Positions 5,895-9,566 of a stretch of 9,566 nucleotides of DNA are shown piece by piece; position 1 is the first letter of the stretch, and each line of letters begins with the position of its first letter. The stretch lies in contig CAZDCJ010000039.1 of NCBI GenBank assembly GCA_964503935.1, forward strand, positions 1 to 9,566, written 5' to 3'. This DNA is from STD2-77 sp964503935 (lineage in GTDB: Bacteria; Patescibacteriota; Minisyncoccia; JAHIHE01; JAGLIN01). The translations under genes and the position numbers were made by a program. The notes beneath the pieces were generated by a model. It worked only from the letters and a program-made list of their open reading frames with translations. It searched no databases and was not told where the DNA came from.

Positions 5895-7598
5895 ATGGAA
5901 AGCTCTCCGGTTTCTCTCTTGCCAGAAGGAAAACATAAATTGAAATTAGGCGCAGTAATTGCCGCCCTGGCGCTGATAATCGCAGCATCTCTGCTCACGT
6001 ATGCTGTTTTTGTTTGGCAGGACCGGCAGCTCGGGAATATGTCGGAGTTGGAGCAGCAGGTAGCCGTCTTGGAAAACCGGCTCAGGCAGGAAGCGGCGGA
6101 TATAACCGATGATGATGTCGCGCGGGAAGAGGATGGGGGAGATGAAGAAAACGGAGATGAGCCGGTTATCCTCACGGGCCAGATCAAACTCGCCAAGATC
6201 CAGGTGGACTGGGAAGAGGATCTGATAAAAGTAGCGGACTGCAACGAGGGCAGCGAGTGCTACTTGGTCGGGAGGATAAAGAATTCCGATCCTGTCTATA
6301 ACGGAAAGCCATTCTATCTCGAATTGACCTATGGCATGGGTTATGATATCAACCATTATATCTTGGAGAAGGGGGAAGATGGAGTGGAAAAAAGACTATA
6401 CGCTAGGGATTACGAAAATGATACCGAAGTGCCGATAGCCGGCATATCGGATATCCCGGAAACCATCGTGATGCCGGAAAACGGAAAGGAATTGAAGAAG
6501 CATTTTTCTCCGAGCGAGATGTTCAGTGAGAAAGACGCAGAGATACTATTTACCCACAAGACCCTTGGCAATGTATATCTTTTGAGCGGGGGCTGTGTCG
6601 CTGCCAAGCTGCCGGATTATACTGTCATCGGCTATGATTTCTCAATGCCTTTCGTGAGCGGTGAGAGCAAGGTGGCGGATATCACTTTTGATGATTCTTC
6701 GAAGAATACGGAAGAATACACCCATACCCAGCCCCAATGCGGAGGGATTTGTACGAAGCTGGCTATCGAAGGAGAGGGGGTAAAGATGGAGGAACTTACA
6801 AAAGCCGGAATGGCGCCGGACGGATCTGCTATCTACAAGCTGAAGGATCGCGAGGACAAGCGGCTGCGGGATCTCTATCTCGATAAGAATACCAAGCCAT
6901 ATTTCGACGAGAACTACGAACACCAGGAAGAGAGCAGATATACCTACGACCAGTTCATCGCCTCAAACCCGTATCTCTTTTGGCAGGACCCGCTCGGCCG
7001 CTGGATCCGTCTTGCGAATGACAAATTTTCCGGTTTGGCGGAGATGTGCAAGCCGGTCATCTATCTTTATCCGGAAAAAGAGACGGATGTGGAAATTAAG
7101 GTGGATGTGAACGGAGGGATCACCTATGCCGAGCCGGCATACGCTGGTGATTGGAAAGTGACGGCATATCCGGACGGGACGATAAAGGATATCCGGACGG
7201 GCAAGAGCTACGAATCTCTCCTTTGGGAAGGGATCGGACTGGATTATCCCAAGCAGGAAGCCGGATGGGTGGTGGCGAAAGCGGATCTCGGAGCGTTTTT
7301 CGACAAGAAGCTGATGATCCTCGGCCTCAACCGGAAAGAAAGGAATGATTTCAAAGATTATTGGCTCGCTCGCATGGACGAGAAGCCTTTCTATAAGATA
7401 TCGTTCCTTGCCCGTGCGGAGTTCGATGCTTTGGCCCAGGTGAGCTTCAGCCCGCTCGGGCCGGACAAATTCATCCGGGTGATGATGACAGCGAAAGGAC
7501 TCGACAAATACGAAGAGATTCCGGCGCAAAAGCTTCCGGCATCTCCCGCACGAACCGGCTTTACCGCAGTGGAATGGGGCGGCGCGCTCTTAAGATAA
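5895..7598 (+). CDS. Membrane-anchored protein of unknown function with C-terminal 'CKPVIYLYPEKE' domain
   Basis: The protein has 567 residues. A basic N-terminus is followed by one hydrophobic segment at about 18-41, so it is probably anchored with the bulk outside the membrane. Residues about 44-68 look like a short coiled coil, and 71-90 form an acidic linker. The middle part (about 95-350) contains C116, C122, C234, C282 and C286, and I do not recognise it. A conserved C-terminal module begins with NPYLFWQDPLGRW (358-370) and CKPVIYLYPEKE (385-396). It continues with GDW...AYPDG, LLWEG (452-456) and LGLNRKERNDFKDYW (476-490), and ends with VEWGG (559-563). I recognise this module as recurrent in uncharacterised proteins of Patescibacteria, with no known activity. 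It is probably a beta-rich extracellular domain, which is inference. The gene is followed after 10 bases by the MEMO-CapA fusion, suggesting co-transcription and perhaps a shared envelope role. The stop is TAA. Confidence 0.88.
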   Translation: MESSPVSLLPEGKHKLKLGAVIAALALIIAASLLTYAVFVWQDRQLGNMSELEQQVAVLENRLRQEAADITDDDVAREEDGGDEENGDEPVILTGQIKLAKIQVDWEEDLIKVADCNEGSECYLVGRIKNSDPVYNGKPFYLELTYGMGYDINHYILEKGEDGVEKRLYARDYENDTEVPIAGISDIPETIVMPENGKELKKHFSPSEMFSEKDAEILFTHKTLGNVYLLSGGCVAAKLPDYTVIGYDFSMPFVSGESKVADITFDDSSKNTEEYTHTQPQCGGICTKLAIEGEGVKMEELTKAGMAPDGSAIYKLKDREDKRLRDLYLDKNTKPYFDENYEHQEESRYTYDQFIASNPYLFWQDPLGRWIRLANDKFSGLAEMCKPVIYLYPEKETDVEIKVDVNGGITYAEPAYAGDWKVTAYPDGTIKDIRTGKSYESLLWEGIGLDYPKQEAGWVVAKADLGAFFDKKLMILGLNRKERNDFKDYWLARMDEKPFYKISFLARAEFDALAQVSFSPLGPDKFIRVMMTAKGLDKYEEIPAQKLPASPARTGFTAVEWGGALLR

Positions 7599-7608
7599 TT
7601 TCTTGAAG

Positions 7609-9312
7609 ATGAAAAGGAAGAGGATAGCCTTATCGGCCGTCGCGCTCATGATGATATCCGCGCTTTCCTATGGCATGCGATTTCATGAGAAAGAAAGCGA
7701 TAATGAATATGCGACACCCCGGGATGCCGCTTTTCATCTTGCCTATAGTATGGACAAGGAGACTTACGGGAATTTCGAAGCGATTGGAGGAGAAGCGGTT
7801 TCAGGAGAAAAGATATACGGGGGGATAACTTCGCATCATCTGCTCGCGGCCGGAAAGATTGCCCGCTTCTTTTCCGCTTTCCAAGGACAGAGGGTGAAGA
7901 CGGTCGTAATCATAGGCCCCAACCACTTCAATACGGGAGTCGGTAAGGTGCTGGTTTCCCGATATCCTTATGAGACGCCCTGGGGAACCGTACAGCCGGA
8001 CACGGAAGTCATCGACAGATTGCTTTCGAAGAAGGTCGTAAGGAACGAAGAGGGGCCTTTCGCGAATGAGCATTCGGTCTCGTCACTCGTGAGTTTCGCG
8101 CGGTATTATCTTCCGGAGGCCCGGATCGTTCCGATCATCATGAAGAGAAATACGAGCATCGGACAGGCGGATAAGCTTGCCGCGGCGCTCGTCGAGATCC
8201 TGCCGGAAGACGCCATAGTAATCGCGAGCGTCGATTTCTCGCATCACCTCGACAAGACGGCGGCGGATTTCCACGATGAGAAGAGCGTGGCGGATATAAA
8301 TGATTTCGATTTTGCCGGCCTTGCCGAGAGCGAGATAGATAGTCCGGCTTCGATCCGCGTCCTTCTGAAATTCCTGGAAATGCGGGGAGCAAGGAAGATG
8401 GCATGGGAGAGGACCAGTTCGGCGGAAATTCTGGCGGACCCGCACTATGAGGATGTGACGAGCTATCTTTTCGCGCATTTTACCGCGGGAGAGGGCGAGA
8501 AGGGAGGCAAGATTACTCTCTTGAGTTTCGGCGATATCTTCGCGGAGCAGTCCGAGGCGGATAGTCTTTTTGAAAAGATAAGAGGGAGAGAAGGAAATTT
8601 CTTGAGGGGTGCGGACATTATCTCGGTGGGCATCGTCGGCAGTTTTCTGGAATCGGATTGTGCCGCGGGAAAGCTGACGGTCAAGGAACTGGACAAGTTA
8701 GGCATCAATCTCTTAGCGCTCGCAAATGCCTCGTCCCGCCGCTGCGAAGCGGAACTGGAAGCCAAAGGAGTCGGATATTTCCAGACCGATGCGGCAAAAG
8801 GAGAAAATGTGTTTCGCGGGGAGAAGATTGGACGCAAGATCGCGATCGTCGGGGTGCGGGGCGATGCTAATCTTGCCGATTTCGTGCAATATTATGACCA
8901 GATCAAGGAAATCAGGCGAGATAGCGATGCGGTGATCGCCGCAGTCCGCTGGGGCGCGGCGAAAGGATCATTCTTCAAGAAAGGTGTTGCCCACGCGCTC
9001 ATCGACAGCGGGGCGGATCTGGTCATCGGATACGGCGAGGAAATTGGCAGTATGGAAAAATATCATGGCAAGATTATCTTTTATTCTCTGGGCACGTTCC
9101 CGCCCGGGGACGGATTGGGACAGAACAGGCTCGGCGTAGGCACGGTGTTCGGCAATGACGAGACCCGGTACTATCTGTTTCCTCTCAAGTTGGACACAGA
9201 CAGCCCCGAACTCGTCGGAGCCAAGGACGCGGAAACTTACTGCGCGGGATATCTGCGGGATGTGGCGGGAGCGGAGGGGTGCAGTTTCGCGATCAAGAAC
9301 GACCGGTATTGA
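7609..9312 (+). CDS. Exported fusion of MEMO (AmmeMemoRadiSam B-like) and degenerate CapA/PGA_cap domains
   Basis: Numbering is from the ATG at 7609 (567 residues). A TTG six bases upstream is possible but less likely. Residues 1-22 are a basic, hydrophobic signal peptide or anchor. The MEMO domain (about 70-290) shows GGITSHH (71-77), GPNHF (103-107), TPWG (123-126), EHS (154-156) and DFSHH (209-213). These keep the histidines expected of the family, which is structurally related to extradiol dioxygenases and has no settled reaction. The second half (about 301-530) follows the CapA/PGA_cap pattern: SFGD (306-309), LANASS (371-376), VRWG (446-449), GADLVIGYGEE (468-478) and YSLGTF (492-497). 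At the positions where CapA proteins normally have NNH, HWG and HPH it has NAS, RWG and YGEE, so this half may be catalytically dead. It is probably co-transcribed with the gene at 5895. The stop is TGA. Confidence 0.88.
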   Translation: MKRKRIALSAVALMMISALSYGMRFHEKESDNEYATPRDAAFHLAYSMDKETYGNFEAIGGEAVSGEKIYGGITSHHLLAAGKIARFFSAFQGQRVKTVVIIGPNHFNTGVGKVLVSRYPYETPWGTVQPDTEVIDRLLSKKVVRNEEGPFANEHSVSSLVSFARYYLPEARIVPIIMKRNTSIGQADKLAAALVEILPEDAIVIASVDFSHHLDKTAADFHDEKSVADINDFDFAGLAESEIDSPASIRVLLKFLEMRGARKMAWERTSSAEILADPHYEDVTSYLFAHFTAGEGEKGGKITLLSFGDIFAEQSEADSLFEKIRGREGNFLRGADIISVGIVGSFLESDCAAGKLTVKELDKLGINLLALANASSRRCEAELEAKGVGYFQTDAAKGENVFRGEKIGRKIAIVGVRGDANLADFVQYYDQIKEIRRDSDAVIAAVRWGAAKGSFFKKGVAHALIDSGADLVIGYGEEIGSMEKYHGKIIFYSLGTFPPGDGLGQNRLGVGTVFGNDETRYYLFPLKLDTDSPELVGAKDAETYCAGYLRDVAGAEGCSFAIKNDRY

Positions 9313-9318
9313 GAGTAG

Positions 9319-9349
9319 GATGCAAGGCAAGCATGCCTGCGGCATCTTT
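9319..9349 (+). terminator. Weak hairpin terminator of the operon
   Basis: Six bases after the MEMO-CapA stop, GATGC (9319-9323) pairs with GCATC (9342-9346), and AGGCA (9325-9329) pairs with TGCCT (9334-9338) around the loop AGCA. The two stems are joined by a small internal loop. Only three T residues follow, and they belong to the TTTACA -35 box of the tRNA-Ala promoter. Termination may therefore be partial. Confidence 0.5.
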
Positions 9350-9374
9350 ACAATATTTGAATATAGGGTATACT
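9347..9374 (+). promoter_or_regulatory. Promoter of tRNA-Ala
   Basis: TTTACA (9347-9352), a 16-base spacer and TATACT (9369-9374) give a predicted start near 9381, about six bases before the tRNA. The -35 box directly abuts the hairpin that closes the preceding operon. Confidence 0.7.
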
Positions 9375-9386
9375 TTGTACGTGTTC

Positions 9387-9459
9387 GGGCCTGTAGCTTA
9401 GTTGGTAGAGCGCCTCCATGGCATGGAGGAGGTCAGGAGTTCGAGTCTCCTCAGGTCCA
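9387..9459 (+). tRNA. tRNA-Ala (anticodon GGC), CCA not encoded
   Basis: The acceptor stem GGGCCTG pairs with CAGGTCC with one G-U pair. The D stem is GCTT/GAGC. The anticodon stem CCTCC/GGAGG encloses ATGGCAT, giving anticodon GGC (9420-9422), which reads GCC. The T stem AGGAG/CTCCT encloses TTCGAGT. The discriminator A at 9459 is followed by CTG rather than CCA, so the 3' end must be completed by a CCA-adding enzyme such as the one encoded at 3930-5372. Confidence 0.95.
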
Positions 9460-9465
9460 CTGAAA

Positions 9466-9492
9466 GACCGCCCTCTCGGGGGCGTCCTTTTT
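9466..9492 (+). terminator. Rho-independent terminator of tRNA-Ala
   Basis: CGCCC (9469-9473) pairs with GGGCG (9480-9484), extended by GAC/GTC with one bulged C. A five-T run (9488-9492) follows. It lies seven bases past the tRNA. The remaining bases to 9566 show no gene, promoter or repeat that I can support. Confidence 0.75.
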
Positions 9493-9566
9493 ATCATAAG
9501 CAAAAACCACTGTGCGCAAAAGCCGGTGGGTGCGTTTAGAGCGATAGCTCTCGGATTGGAATAAGA

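Noticed and set aside
6963..7529. Minus-strand open frame of 188 codons opposite the 'CKPVIYLYPEKE' gene
   Set aside because: It is a shadow of a conserved coding region. The His/Arg-rich composition is what antisense reading of this codon usage gives.
9310..9390. UGA recoding at the end of the MEMO-CapA gene
   Set aside because: The frame stays open past the TGA, but it would run into a promoter and tRNA-Ala. The CapA domain is complete before the stop, and no gene has an in-frame TGA.
9155..9463. Plus-strand open frame of 102 codons ending in tRNA-Ala
   Set aside because: It overlaps the MEMO-CapA gene in another frame, and its end ('LVGRAPPWHGGGQEFESPQ') is translated tRNA.

Overview
The window most likely comes from a Candidate Phyla Radiation (Patescibacteria) bacterium. 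This is an inference from gene content. Two secreted proteins carry a six-cysteine domain followed by repeats of the type 'VY.I..G...WI...E.F...GYDW..I', and a third protein ends in a 'CKPVIYLYPEKE...VEWGG' domain. I associate all of these with that group. TAA, TAG and TGA all act as stops, so the standard bacterial code applies. Clear Shine-Dalgarno sequences are absent or weak before every gene. There is no mobile element, CRISPR array, phage gene or recognisable defence system.

Left half, minus strand (1-5372). Three genes run toward position 1. First in transcription order is cca (5372-3930), a tRNA CCA-adding enzyme with an HD domain. It ends at a strong hairpin terminator whose loop and stem contain the -35 box of a near-consensus promoter for the next gene. 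That gene (3664-2345) and the one after it (2050 to beyond the left edge) are tandem paralogues for secreted or surface proteins. Both have a signal peptide, an identically spaced six-cysteine domain and WI/YDW repeats. The promoter-distal copy has a long acidic, low-complexity repetitive C-terminus that runs off the window. Each paralogue has its own sigma-70-type promoter with the same 12-base -10 region and a leader of more than 100 bases.

Middle (5373-5894). This stretch holds an inverted repeat upstream of cca, a promoter and tRNA-Arg(CCT) with an encoded CCA end on the plus strand, and a further inverted repeat. It also contains a promoter for the next plus-strand operon. I see no protein gene in it.

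Right half, plus strand (5895-9566). Two genes form an operon. The first encodes a membrane-anchored protein of unknown function with the conserved 'CKPVIYLYPEKE' C-terminal domain. The second, 10 bases later, encodes a predicted exported fusion of a MEMO (AmmeMemoRadiSam B-like) domain with a CapA/PGA_cap domain that lacks the family's usual metal-binding histidines. The operon is followed by tRNA-Ala(GGC), which lacks an encoded CCA, with its own promoter and a good terminator. The last 70 or so bases hold nothing I can recognise.

The main biological theme is the cell envelope: four of the five protein genes encode predicted exported or membrane-anchored proteins, set among tRNA genes and a tRNA-maturation enzyme. 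The most unusual items are the MEMO-pseudoCapA fusion, the paralogue pair with divergent C-termini, and the overlaps of terminator with promoter.
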